Source: Photobacterium jeanii (GTDB lineage: Bacteria; Pseudomonadota; Gammaproteobacteria; Enterobacterales; Vibrionaceae). From it: a DNA stretch of 64,000 nt. The stretch spans positions 124,001-188,000 of the forward strand of contig NZ_LVHF01000012.1 in NCBI RefSeq assembly GCF_001650345.1, read 5' to 3'. The translations under genes were made by a program, and so were the position numbers. Shown here in pieces: positions 16,773 through 25,642 of the stretch (positions are counted from its first letter, which is position 1; every line of letters begins with the position of its first letter). The notes below the pieces were generated by a model that was not told where the DNA came from, did no database searches, and saw only the letters and a list, made by a program, of their open reading frames with translations.

Positions 16773-18518
16773 TTAATCTTTTTGGTACTGATCTATGTCG
16801 AATAGCTTGTCGCGGATAGCCCAAAAACGACCGCTTTTGCGAGCAATAATGATTTCAGGTGGTCGCAAACGATGCTCATTGTTTGCCACTTTTGTTGGGG
16901 CGGTGTCGGTAAATGGACGATGGCGATCAACTAAGTGTGGGTTGATAAACTTTTTCAAGAAACTGTCTTTTTGTGTTTTGGTTGATAGTGGCCAAATCTC
17001 GCTGATTTCAGAGCCTTCATCACCGCTGTAAATCACTTTTAACTGTGGTTTTCCAAATTTGTTTTTGCCGGGTTCAAGACGAAGATCTTGGCATTTGATG
17101 ATCATCGCGTCTTTGAGTTTTAGCGCATCTCGCAGTTTTTTATCTGGGTCTACCATTACAGCGTCGCAAACGTGGCAACGTCGTGCGGCAATATCATTAT
17201 CTGCGCCACATTCCTCACAGTATTTGGCACGAAAGCGGTAGCCACATTCTTCGCGTTCGCCTGTTTCGTCGTCTTCAAAATAGCCCTGGCAACGGCGTCC
17301 ATAGTGTTCGATAAGAAAACCCGCAGGATCGAGCTTGCCCCAAAAACTGTTGTTAAAGCCGCAAGCAGGGCAGGGCACCATAATAACTTCACTGTCGCTG
17401 TTAGGTTTCGGATCGCCAACTTCTGGTTGGTATAAGTCATAGCAGTTACCCGCGTACTCCAAGACTAAACAGTCTTCTTTACCCTCAAACAAACGTAATC
17501 CACGACCAACAATTTGTTGGTAGAGGCTGATGGATTCAGTTGGGCGGAGTATGGCTATTAGATCAACATGTGGTGCGTCAAAGCCTGTGGTTAAAACCGA
17601 GACGTTAACGAGATATTTAATCTTTTGCTGCTTAAAATCTTCGATGATGCGATCGCGCTCATCTAAAGGGGTATCACCGACGACCAGAGCGGCATTTTCA
17701 TTCGCCAAGTAACCCATGATTTCTTTGGCGTGGTTGACGGTGGATGCAAAAATCATCACCCCATGACGCTCATTGGCGTATTCAATGACCTGTTCAATGA
17801 TCATCGGTGTAGCGCGGGAAGATTTCTCAATCACGCTATCTAAATCAGCTTCTTTATAGTGACCGTTGGCTGAAGGTGTCAGGCTAGAAAAGTCATAACC
17901 CATTACCGCCATATCCATAATTTTAGGTTCGGTTAAGAAACCCTCATCAAGTAGATAACGGATCGGGAGTTCAAAAATACAATCGCGGAAGAATCTGTCT
18001 TGCTCGGTGCGAACTTGACCTCGGGTATGGTATTTGTATATCCAGCCCATTCCTAAACGATATGGAGTGGCGGTTAAGCCTAGGATTTTGATCCCCGGAT
18101 TGATTGACTGTAGGTGGCTGATAACTTTGCGGTAGGCACTGTTTTCATCATCGGGTACACGGTGGCACTCATCGATCACGAGTAACGAAAATTCATTTTT
18201 GAATGCATTGAGACTATTTGCCATTGACTGAACTGAAGCAAACACAACTTGGCGATCTGTTTCTTTACGACCGAGCCCTGCTGAAAAGATAGAGGCTTTT
18301 AATCCATAGCTTTCGTATTTACTGTGGTTTTGCTCGACCAATTCTTTTACGTGCGTTAGCACTAAGACTCGACCTCTGGCGATGCGTGCCAGTTCCGCCA
18401 CGACTAAGCTTTTACCTGCGCCTGTCGGCAGTGTTAATACTGCTGGGCTGGTATGTTTACGAAAATAGTGAATGGTCGCTTTAACGCTATCTTGTTGGTA
18501 AGGGCGGAGGGTATACAT
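16773..18518 (-). CDS. radD: RadD (YejH) superfamily 2 helicase
   Basis: This SF2 DNA-repair ATPase has 581 residues (E. coli RadD 586) and is collinear with it: LRPYQQDSV at the start, Walker A LPTGAGKS (about 30-37), the VIDECHRVPDDE box (motif II), LGLTATPYRLGMGWIY, LTTGFDAPHVDLIAILRPTES and QQIVGRGLRL (motif VI). A C-terminal zinc region follows with CPACGFNNSFWG and CEECGADNDIAARRCHVC. RadD interacts with SSB and RecA and helps postreplication repair in E. coli. The gene is followed by the T6SS module and preceded by a GNAT gene on the same strand, with a strong hairpin 8 bases before its ATG. Confidence 0.95.
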   Translation of the reverse strand: MYTLRPYQQDSVKATIHYFRKHTSPAVLTLPTGAGKSLVVAELARIARGRVLVLTHVKELVEQNHSKYESYGLKASIFSAGLGRKETDRQVVFASVQSMANSLNAFKNEFSLLVIDECHRVPDDENSAYRKVISHLQSINPGIKILGLTATPYRLGMGWIYKYHTRGQVRTEQDRFFRDCIFELPIRYLLDEGFLTEPKIMDMAVMGYDFSSLTPSANGHYKEADLDSVIEKSSRATPMIIEQVIEYANERHGVMIFASTVNHAKEIMGYLANENAALVVGDTPLDERDRIIEDFKQQKIKYLVNVSVLTTGFDAPHVDLIAILRPTESISLYQQIVGRGLRLFEGKEDCLVLEYAGNCYDLYQPEVGDPKPNSDSEVIMVPCPACGFNNSFWGKLDPAGFLIEHYGRRCQGYFEDDETGEREECGYRFRAKYCEECGADNDIAARRCHVCDAVMVDPDKKLRDALKLKDAMIIKCQDLRLEPGKNKFGKPQLKVIYSGDEGSEISEIWPLSTKTQKDSFLKKFINPHLVDRHRPFTDTAPTKVANNEHRLRPPEIIIARKSGRFWAIRDKLFDIDQYQKD

Positions 18519-18526
18519 GCAACAGA

Positions 18527-18549
18527 CGCCGAGTTAGGAAAACTCGGCG
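18527..18549 (-). terminator. GC-rich hairpin directly before the radD start codon
   Basis: CGCCGAGTT, loop AGGAA, AACTCGGCG is a perfect 9-bp stem ending 8 bases from the radD ATG and 42 bases after the stop of the GNAT gene. It lacks a U-tract on the minus strand. It may be an inefficient terminator of the GNAT transcript or a structure in the radD leader; no Shine-Dalgarno is visible in the remaining bases. Confidence 0.5.
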
Positions 18550-18591
18550 AGTGTAACATAGCTTAACTGTATAGATGAACAGTGAATGTAA

Positions 18592-19086
18592 TTAAGACGC
18601 GATGTTCAGCGATACGGTTTGTGGGGTGATGTCTTTGGTCATGTTGCAGAACTGACGACGTGGCATGTAACCTTGTTTCTCGTAAAAACTACGCGCGCCT
18701 GCATTGCCTATGTTCACTTCGAGTGATAGCGCTCTGACACCTAATTGGGCAAGTGATTGTTCAATTTCAGGCAATAGCTGGGTACCAATGCCTTGCTTAC
18801 GCCATTCAGGCTTGAGATAAAACTGATCGATTAAGCCTATTTTACCACCGTGTTCCAAGCTGAAACTGTAGCTAACGATGATATGACCGACCACCATCTT
18901 TTCGCCTGCTTCGTCTGCCTCAACTAACCACGCTTGGCCGAGATCTGGATTAGCGATGAGCTGTTGGATAGCTTGTTGAGTTTGTTCAGTTTTTTGCGGT
19001 AAAGCTTCATAATCAAACAATTCTTCTATTAAATTCAGTAGGTTATTAACAGAAGATGCGTTTGGCGCAACAAGAGAGATATTCAT
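18592..19086 (-). CDS. GNAT family N-acetyltransferase
   Basis: This 164-residue acetyl-CoA-dependent acetyltransferase shows the GNAT core: beta4 KIGLIDQFYLKPEWR, the acetyl-CoA pyrophosphate loop (motif A) RKQGIGTQLL, LSLEVNIGNAGARSFYEKQGY (motif B with the FYEKxGF-like signature). The acceptor substrate cannot be deduced from sequence. It lies upstream of radD on the same strand, 73 bases apart, with a hairpin in the gap. Confidence 0.85.
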   Translation of the reverse strand: MNISLVAPNASSVNNLLNLIEELFDYEALPQKTEQTQQAIQQLIANPDLGQAWLVEADEAGEKMVVGHIIVSYSFSLEHGGKIGLIDQFYLKPEWRKQGIGTQLLPEIEQSLAQLGVRALSLEVNIGNAGARSFYEKQGYMPRRQFCNMTKDITPQTVSLNIAS

Positions 19087-19343
19087 ACTATGACCTTCGT
19101 TGTTAGGCGTTCTGCTTTTTAGTTATACGCGATGTATTCGTTAAAAGGTTACTCTTTTATGACCAACAAATGTCAGAAATGTTCTATTTTTTGAACCACA
19201 CTGCAAAGGAAAAATAAAACTTAATGATAGTAAAGTCTGTTCATAACAAACGGATAATTGGCGTTTGGTCATAAGTTTTTAATGCAAGTTGCAGTCCAGC
19301 TTTTTATAATAGCCCACCAATTTTGAAACACCTGGAGCCAACA

Positions 19344-20039
19344 ATGAGGCTTGATAAATTCCTTTGTACAACCTTAGGTATTACGCGCAGAGAAGCGGGT
19401 AAGATCTTGAAAGATAAAATGGTCGAAGTGAACGGCGAGATCGTCAAAAGTTCTTCGCTAAAAATTACTGATGACTGTGATGTGGAATTTAATGGTCGTT
19501 CATTGAAGCTAACGGGTCCTCAGTACTACATGCTGAATAAGCCATCGGGTTTTGTGTGTTCGCACATTGATGATTTCAATCCAACGGTGTTTGTATTGCT
19601 TGATATTGTTAGCCCTGAGAAGCTGCATGTAGCTGGTCGACTTGATGGTGATACCACAGGCTTGGTACTGCTGACGGATGATGGCCAATGGTCACACCGC
19701 ATTACATCGCCGCGTCACGTATGCGAGAAAACCTACTATGTTGAAGTGGCAGATCCACTTGAAGAGTCGGCAATCGAATTGTTTGCAAATGGCGTTGAAC
19801 TGCGTGGTGAGAAAGAGCTAACGCGCCCAGCGAAATTAGAAATTTTAGGTGAACGTGAAGCATTAATTACCATCACCGAAGGTAAGTATCACCAAGTAAA
19901 ACGCATGTTTGCGGCTATTGGCAACAAAGTTGAAGCGCTACATCGTGAACGCATTGGTGCTGTTGAGCTCGATGAAGAGCTGGAACCTGGCGAATATCGT
20001 GAATTGACGGCAGAAGAAATTGCGTCATTTATGAAGTAA
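19344..20039 (+). CDS. rsuA: 16S rRNA pseudouridine(516) synthase
   Basis: RsuA converts U516 of 16S rRNA to pseudouridine. The 231-residue product has the same length as E. coli RsuA. An N-terminal S4 RNA-binding domain (MRLDKFL through VNGEIV) is followed by the catalytic domain with AGRLDGDTTGLVLLTDDG (catalytic Asp in GRLD), SPRHVCEKTYYV and KYHQVKRMFAAIGN. The ATG at 19344 is chosen because GGAG lies six bases ahead and homologs start MRLDKF; the open frame begins 21 bases earlier. It lies upstream of bcr, as in E. coli. Confidence 0.96.
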   Translation: MRLDKFLCTTLGITRREAGKILKDKMVEVNGEIVKSSSLKITDDCDVEFNGRSLKLTGPQYYMLNKPSGFVCSHIDDFNPTVFVLLDIVSPEKLHVAGRLDGDTTGLVLLTDDGQWSHRITSPRHVCEKTYYVEVADPLEESAIELFANGVELRGEKELTRPAKLEILGEREALITITEGKYHQVKRMFAAIGNKVEALHRERIGAVELDEELEPGEYRELTAEEIASFMK

Positions 20040-20084
20040 GAGCTTTAGCCACAGTACTACTTGCTGTTACTAAGATCTTAAATT

Positions 20085-20145
20085 AAGCCCTTTTTTGCTA
20101 TGTATCACTGTGAACAGGTCGAGATATAGCAGAAAAGGGCTTTTT
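20085..20145 (+). terminator. Long-stem inverted repeat/terminator after rsuA
   Basis: AAGCCCTTTTTTGCTAT and ATAGCAGAAAAGGGCTTTTT are inverted copies of about 16 bases with one mismatch, separated by roughly 22 bases, ending in a T-run. This is a likely rsuA terminator with an unusually long stem. Confidence 0.7.
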
Positions 20146-20247
20146 CGTGCCGATTTAAGAAACGTATTCTTTCTTATAAAGAATGAATAAAATTCGAGAA
20201 TATGTCGTACAATATACGGTTCAAAAAATAGCAGATAGTTGTACTCT

Positions 20248-21438
20248 ATGCCCAAGAATGAAAATCAAAAACTAAGCTTTATGCTTATCCTAATTTTAGG
20301 TGCTATATCCGCGCTAACACCGTTAGCGATTGATATGTACTTGCCTGCAATGCCTACCATTGCCCGCGATTTGGCTGTCTCTCCCAGTTTGGTTCAAAGT
20401 ACTTTAACAGCCTATACCGCAGGTTTTGCTATTGGTCAGCTATTGCATGGTCCTTTGGCTGATAGCTATGGTCGAAAACCCGTGCTTATCATCGGTGTGG
20501 TTTTATTTGGTATTGCTGCGATTTTCAGTGCCGTTAGTCAGGATATCATTCAGCTTACTTGGGTGCGTGCTGCGCAAGGTTTCGCTGGGGCTTCAGCGGC
20601 TGTCATTATTCAGGCATTGGTGCGTGATATGTTCGAGCGCGAAGAGTTTGCTCGCACTATGTCTTTCATTACGTTGGTGATGACGGTAGCGCCACTTGCA
20701 GCGCCTATGATTGGTGGTTATGTCGCGGTCTGGTTTGGCTGGCGTGCGATCTTTTGGGTATTAGCGGCGTTTTCTGTTGTTGTCTTGTTAGCAGTTAGCT
20801 TTAAAATTTCAGAAACGCTTCCGAAAGAAAAGCGTTTGCCATTTAACTTGGCATCAACTCTTCGCAATTACGTCCGCTTGATGACCAATAAGTCTGCGGT
20901 TGGTTTGATTTTCTGTAGCGGCTTTTCGTTCGCGGGTATGTTTACTTTCTTAACTGTTGGCTCTTTTGTATATATCGACCTATATCATGTGAGTACCCAA
21001 AACTTTGGCTATTTGTTTGGTTTAAATGTGGTGTGTTTGATTTTAATGACCAGCATTAATGGCCGCATGGTGAAGCAAAAAGGTTCGCACTGGATGCTGC
21101 GTTTCGGGCTGAGCGTACAATTTATTGCAGGTTTTGGTTTAATTCTTGGTCAGTTGTTAGGTTTAGGCTTGTGGGGTGTGGTTGTGCCTGTCATGCTTTT
21201 TGTTGGTACGATATCCATTATCGGTAGTAACACCATGGCATGTTTATTGGCGAAGTATCCACACATGGCGGGAACTGCTTCATCTTTGGCTGGAACAATA
21301 CGTTTTGGTACGGGGACTGTGATTGGTGGGGCGGTGGCGATGATGCCAGATGCAACCACTTGGCCTATGGCAATGACAATGGCTGTGTGTGCATTACTAT
21401 CGGCTGGATTTTATTGGTTTTTATCACGTGATGCTTAA
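20248..21438 (+). CDS. bcr: Bicyclomycin-resistance-type MFS transporter (Bcr/CflA family)
   Basis: This 12-helix drug-proton antiporter has 396 residues from the ATG at 20248 (E. coli Bcr 396). Signatures include TPLAIDMYLPAMPTIA in helix 1, the GPLADSYGRKPVLI loop 2-3 motif, RAAQGFAGASAAVIIQALVRDMF, and SLAGTIRFGTGTVIGG late in the protein. A TTG nine bases upstream is a possible alternative start but is not better placed. Synteny with rsuA supports bcr over other DHA1 members. In E. coli Bcr exports bicyclomycin, tetracycline and some dipeptides; the substrates here are inferred. Confidence 0.9.
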   Translation: MPKNENQKLSFMLILILGAISALTPLAIDMYLPAMPTIARDLAVSPSLVQSTLTAYTAGFAIGQLLHGPLADSYGRKPVLIIGVVLFGIAAIFSAVSQDIIQLTWVRAAQGFAGASAAVIIQALVRDMFEREEFARTMSFITLVMTVAPLAAPMIGGYVAVWFGWRAIFWVLAAFSVVVLLAVSFKISETLPKEKRLPFNLASTLRNYVRLMTNKSAVGLIFCSGFSFAGMFTFLTVGSFVYIDLYHVSTQNFGYLFGLNVVCLILMTSINGRMVKQKGSHWMLRFGLSVQFIAGFGLILGQLLGLGLWGVVVPVMLFVGTISIIGSNTMACLLAKYPHMAGTASSLAGTIRFGTGTVIGGAVAMMPDATTWPMAMTMAVCALLSAGFYWFLSRDA

Positions 21439-21447
21439 GTGAAGAAA

Positions 21448-22110
21448 ATGACGCTGTTTTATCAAGAATTATACAAGTTGGTGACTGAAGGTTTAGCTGA
21501 GCTACAGGCTTCTATTGATGCGGGAAAAACCCCAAATAACCCTGTAAGTGAAACCCATTTTATTAGTGCTTGGGTGACAAAGGCGATCAAACAACAGCGT
21601 TATGCACATTGCATGGCGAAGACCTTAATGAACTGGCAACAGCAAGCCCGCAGTATGGGGCAGAAAGCTCAACTACGTTTGCAATTTGAACATCTAGCTG
21701 ACACGTACGCAGCTGTTATGGATGATCAACACAAAGCGAATGTGATCACTGAGCAGAACTTTATTGCGTTTTACGATCAACTCGAGCAGTTAGATTGGCA
21801 AGTAACGACGGCTTACGAGATCAATCGCAAGGTTAAACACCACACCGATGGTCAAGCGTCGCTGGTAGCTTGCTGTAAAAAAACGGAAGATGCCTTTGCG
21901 GAAGGTGAAGAAAATCACCGAGAGTTGGTGAAACCTTTGTCTATCTTCATTCGCGGCAATACTCAGCAGTTAATTGATACAGCGTTCGAGCATGGTTTAC
22001 TGCTATACAAGGTGACAGATTACAAATCGATCGTGAAGTATCATGGTGAGTACATTGTGTATCCGGCTAATAGCGGCGATCATCTACCTGAACTGCCGAC
22101 ACGTAAGTAA
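21448..22110 (+). CDS. DUF2913 family protein
   Basis: A 220-residue soluble protein with no signal peptide. Its N-terminal part (LYKLVTEGLAELQASIDAGKTPNNPVSETHF, read as helices) and the Trp/Gln-rich SAWVTKAIKQQRYAHCMAKTL segment resemble what I recall of DUF2913 proteins of Vibrio and Photobacterium; no function is known. The frame can also start at a GTG at 21439 immediately after the bcr stop, so it is co-transcribed with bcr. A clean terminator follows, closing an rsuA/bcr/DUF2913 stretch. Confidence 0.7.
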   Translation: MTLFYQELYKLVTEGLAELQASIDAGKTPNNPVSETHFISAWVTKAIKQQRYAHCMAKTLMNWQQQARSMGQKAQLRLQFEHLADTYAAVMDDQHKANVITEQNFIAFYDQLEQLDWQVTTAYEINRKVKHHTDGQASLVACCKKTEDAFAEGEENHRELVKPLSIFIRGNTQQLIDTAFEHGLLLYKVTDYKSIVKYHGEYIVYPANSGDHLPELPTRK

Positions 22111-22132
22111 TTGTTCAGCCTCTTAATTCAGC

Positions 22133-22161
22133 AACGCCACCTTAATAGGTGGCGTTTTTGT
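22133..22161 (+). terminator. Terminator after the DUF2913 gene
   Basis: AACGCCACC, loop TTAATA, GGTGGCGTT followed by TTTTG. Perfect 9-bp stem 22 bases after the stop; it also separates this unit from the convergent SDR gene. Confidence 0.9.
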
Positions 22162-22181
22162 ATGAACGTTATGGTCGACAT

Positions 22182-23642
22182 TTATTGAGTCAGCGTTTTA
22201 CCTTGTTCGCCTTGTGCTTTGCAGGCTTTTACCAAAGCGTAAGTCATGCCTCTGAATATAAAGAGGTGAGCCGGCATCATGGCAAACCAATACAACAACC
22301 CCATAAATCCAGCAGGGTGCCACCATGCACGAATGTCTATCGTGCGATGATCGCCGTGATCTTCAATGGTAAATTCCAAGCGACCTAAGCCGGGGGCTTT
22401 CATACCAAATAAGAGCGATAGAAAGTGATTTTTCTTAATGTTGATCACCTTCCATGAATCGATGTGATCGCCAAGTTTTAAAGGACCTTCTAGTTTTGGA
22501 GTACGCTTCATGGCGTTGCCGCCACAAAGAGCATCAAGCCATTCACGAATACGCCATAGGTAGTTTGCGTAAAAGTAACCGCGCTTCCCCCCAATTTGGG
22601 TGACTTGGTTCCAGAGGTCTTCAGCGCTAGCATCGGTTTTTAAGGTATAGCCTGCGTGTTTAGGGTAGTAACCGTAGCCTTTGTTCCACCTAGCAAGTGC
22701 GTCAGGATCAAACCCCCAGATTTCACTACGTACCACCTCTTCTTCATGAGCTAGCGCTTCTTCAACTGATTCGTCATAGGTAAGAAGGTATTGCGGGATA
22801 AGGGCTTCAATTGCTTCACTATGAGCGGTTAAGTCGTGTTGTAAGCCGCCAATAAGCGCTTTGGCGATATCTGTTGGCACTGATGTGATCACTCGTAGCC
22901 ACTGCGCTGCAAGTTTGGGCGATAAAAAAGGTAATGGAACTATGCGAATGTTCTTACCCATCTGCTTTGCTAATAGCTTCATTTGCTGGGAGTAAGTCAA
23001 AGGTTCTGGCCCTGCGACATCGAGAATTTGATGCCGAGATGGTAAGAAATGAAGCAGTTCAGTGAGATAAAACAGCAGGTTTCTCAGTGCAATCGGAGAG
23101 TTGCGTGATCGCACCCATTTAGGCGTTAGCATGATAGGCAAGTGGTACACAAAATCACGCATCACTTCATAAGCCGCAGAACCAGGACCGATAATAATGC
23201 CCGAACGTAATTCGGTTACGATTTTGCCTGATTCACGTAATATTTCTCCAGTGGCTTTTCGTGCAGCTAAGTGTTTGGAATGGCCACTGTCTGGTTGGAG
23301 TGCGCCGAGGTAAATAACCCGTTGGACATTACTTTTGCTCAGTCCGAGGCTAAAGTGGCGGGCGACTTCGAGTTCGTATTCAATAAAGTCGTGTCCGTGT
23401 GCCATGCCGTGTACTAAGAAAAACACTGCGTCAACGTCTTCGAGGATAGGAGCAAGGTCGGTTTTTAACCCAAGATCGAGTTCGATTAGTTCTATATTGT
23501 TGATGTTACTCCAGCCGCGTTTTTGTAATAGTTTTAAGCTACGACCTGTCGCTTTAACTTGATAGCCACTGTTAGCTAATTCGGGAACAAGGTGACTTCC
23601 AACATAGCCTGAAGCACCAACAACAAGAACGGTTTTTATCAT
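22182..23642 (-). CDS. SDR/NAD(P)-binding protein with C-terminal DUF2867 domain
   Basis: This 486-residue protein has an extended-SDR Rossmann start VLVVGASGYVGSHLVPEL (GASGxxG), VDAVFFLVHGMA and the SGIIIGPGSAAYEVMRDF region. A DUF2867-like C-terminal half follows from about residue 330 (GYTLKTDASAEDLWNQ, then IDIRAWWHPAGFMGLLYWF near the end, with a hydrophobic segment). Related fusions are common in Vibrionaceae and are usually annotated as oxidoreductases acting on sugars or lipids; the substrate is unknown. GGAG 8 bases before the ATG at 23642 supports this start over the longer frame from 23669. Confidence 0.82.
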   Translation of the reverse strand: MIKTVLVVGASGYVGSHLVPELANSGYQVKATGRSLKLLQKRGWSNINNIELIELDLGLKTDLAPILEDVDAVFFLVHGMAHGHDFIEYELEVARHFSLGLSKSNVQRVIYLGALQPDSGHSKHLAARKATGEILRESGKIVTELRSGIIIGPGSAAYEVMRDFVYHLPIMLTPKWVRSRNSPIALRNLLFYLTELLHFLPSRHQILDVAGPEPLTYSQQMKLLAKQMGKNIRIVPLPFLSPKLAAQWLRVITSVPTDIAKALIGGLQHDLTAHSEAIEALIPQYLLTYDESVEEALAHEEEVVRSEIWGFDPDALARWNKGYGYYPKHAGYTLKTDASAEDLWNQVTQIGGKRGYFYANYLWRIREWLDALCGGNAMKRTPKLEGPLKLGDHIDSWKVINIKKNHFLSLLFGMKAPGLGRLEFTIEDHGDHRTIDIRAWWHPAGFMGLLYWFAMMPAHLFIFRGMTYALVKACKAQGEQGKTLTQ

Positions 23643-23996
23643 TCTTACGACTCCATCCTTAGTGATCAATTACGGTGGCGTTAACCGCATTCCTTATTAC
23701 AAATTTTGTTTCAAGATTACTCACTGAATACATCACTTTATCAGACGGTAATCTTTTAATTACGCCGTGCTCAACCTTCGATATTGGTATAATTAACTGA
23801 AGTGAAAAAATGACCAAAAAGTGGTTGTTATTACAACTGTAGTGGATAAAATTCCGCTTGTCTTTCCTTCTGTTTATCAAGCAAGAATAAGCGTGACCAA
23901 GCCAGAAAAATACGCTGGATATGCGCTGTAAACTCGATAAACGTCGATAAATACCAGTTCCGATTTTCGTTCTTTTTGCTGTTTGTGAGGCTGTTA
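23643..23996. other. Intergenic spacer between divergent SDR and MATE genes
   Basis: 354 bases that should carry two divergent promoters. Open frames here are short, have poor codon use and no ribosome-binding site. I see no strong palindrome and no RNA gene. Confidence 0.55.
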
Positions 23997-25364
23997 ATGC
24001 GTCATCTTGTTGTTCAGCAATTACGGGGAGATTTCCTTCGCCGCTTATTGCTCATTGCTTTTCCTATCGCACTGCAAACTATGCTGTTTTCCAGCCGTAG
24101 TTTGGTTGATATTTTGATGTTAGGTCAGTTAGGCGAAATGGAAGTCGCTGCGATTGGTATTGCGGGTAAAGCTCTGTTTGTTGCAACCATCATGCTATTT
24201 GGTGTAACAACGGGGGGCGCTTTACTTACCGCTCAGTATTGGGGAGCGGGAAATCAACGTGGGGTACAGCAAAGTACCGCGTTAACTATTACGATGACGA
24301 CCATTACCGCCACTATTTGCGGTGGGCTGTTTCTCGTTTTTCCAGAGTTTGTTATTGGTCTTGCGACGGATTCTGCTCCTGTCATCACCTTAGGTGCAGA
24401 GTATTTGGCTATCACCTCTGTGAGTTTATTTGCCGTTGCATGGGGCAGTAGTATTGCCGTTGGTTTGCGTGCAATGCATCAACCGGGTGTCAGTACCTTC
24501 TTTAGTGCGATAGGTATTGCGCTCAATATGTTCCTTAACTGGGTGCTGATATTCGGTAATTTGGGTGCGCCAGCTATGGGTATTGCTGGTGCAGCTTGGG
24601 CAACGTTAGTCAGTGGTTTGGTTGAAGTTGGCTTATTGTATAGCTTCCTATATGGTCGCAAGCATTTATTAGCACTGGATTTATCGGTATTTAGCGAAGC
24701 TTGCCAATGGGTACTGGTAAAGCGTTTCTTGAAATTGTCGTTGCCAACAACGTTTAATCATCTCGCGTGGTCGATGGGGATTTTCGTTTATCACGCCATT
24801 ATTGGTCAGGTCAGTGTTCAAGGGTTAGCTGCGCTATCTGTTATCACGCCGATTGAATCTTTCGCGCTAGCGATGCTGATTGGTGTATCGAACGCCGCTG
24901 CTGTGATGATTGGTAATCAGCTTGGTGCGAATAAGATGGAAGAAGCCTATCAGCAAGCATGGGCAGTCTCTATCTTTAACGTATTGTGTGGTGTGATGGT
25001 TGCCATCATTATGCTGCTTTCTAAGAATCTCGTGTTGGATCTATTCTCTGCGCTATCGCCTGATACCCGCGAACTGACAGAGAACTTCTTTACGATATTG
25101 GCTGTGATGGTGGTTATCCGCACCATTCCAATGACGATGATTGTCGGAGTACTTCGTGCTGGTGGTGATATTCGTTTTTGTTTTTATCAAGACATCGCTG
25201 CGCAATGGATGATTGGCTTGCCGTTTACTGCCATTGTGGCATTAGTGCTGAAGTTACCACTTGAATGGGTGTATGCCTCGTTAGTGGTAGAAGAATTGGT
25301 GAAATGGGTCGGCTCTATTTTGCGAGTTAGATCAAAAGCATGGATGAATAACTTAGTAGCATAA
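23997..25364 (+). CDS. MATE family efflux transporter
   Basis: This 455-residue inner-membrane cation-coupled exporter has about twelve transmembrane helices. Characteristic parts are IAFPIALQTMLFSSRSLVDILMLG in helix 1 (read in two pieces), AAIGIAGKALF, GGALLTAQYWGAGNQ and GVSNAAAVMIGNQLGANKMEEA in the second half, giving the two-fold MATE repeat. The start is ATG 23997, with GAGG six bases upstream; an upstream TTG at 23976 is less likely. It is monocistronic with its own terminator. Substrate unknown; drugs or metabolites are typical. Confidence 0.88.
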   Translation: MRHLVVQQLRGDFLRRLLLIAFPIALQTMLFSSRSLVDILMLGQLGEMEVAAIGIAGKALFVATIMLFGVTTGGALLTAQYWGAGNQRGVQQSTALTITMTTITATICGGLFLVFPEFVIGLATDSAPVITLGAEYLAITSVSLFAVAWGSSIAVGLRAMHQPGVSTFFSAIGIALNMFLNWVLIFGNLGAPAMGIAGAAWATLVSGLVEVGLLYSFLYGRKHLLALDLSVFSEACQWVLVKRFLKLSLPTTFNHLAWSMGIFVYHAIIGQVSVQGLAALSVITPIESFALAMLIGVSNAAAVMIGNQLGANKMEEAYQQAWAVSIFNVLCGVMVAIIMLLSKNLVLDLFSALSPDTRELTENFFTILAVMVVIRTIPMTMIVGVLRAGGDIRFCFYQDIAAQWMIGLPFTAIVALVLKLPLEWVYASLVVEELVKWVGSILRVRSKAWMNNLVA

Positions 25365-25415
25365 AGGGTAAAATGGGGCGAAAGCAGTAAATTACCCGTT
25401 AAAAATGAACAAAAG

Positions 25416-25452
25416 AAGCGTTTTTATCGTAATGGATAGGAACGCTTTTTTC
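25416..25452 (+). terminator. Terminator after the MATE gene
   Basis: AAGCGTT at 25416-25422 and AACGCTT at 25441-25447, partly extended by imperfect pairing, followed by a T-run (TTTTTTC). Confidence 0.65.
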
Positions 25453-25642
25453 TTTATACAAGCCCCTATAATGTTAGTGAGCTGTAAGGCTTATAGTAAT
25501 TTTGTATGTGCTTTGTAAAACCTTACCTTTTAATTAAGACCAATGCCGCAAATTGCTTTCTCGGCGTTAGGGTTTACGGTACATTCACTGCCTACATACA
25601 AAGACATATCGCTTAACGGAAATCACGGTTTCGAGGACATAA

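Noticed and set aside
23659-23880. 73-codon minus-strand frame in the SDR/MATE spacer
   Set aside because: No ribosome-binding site, biased composition, overlaps the promoter region of the SDR gene and resembles no family.
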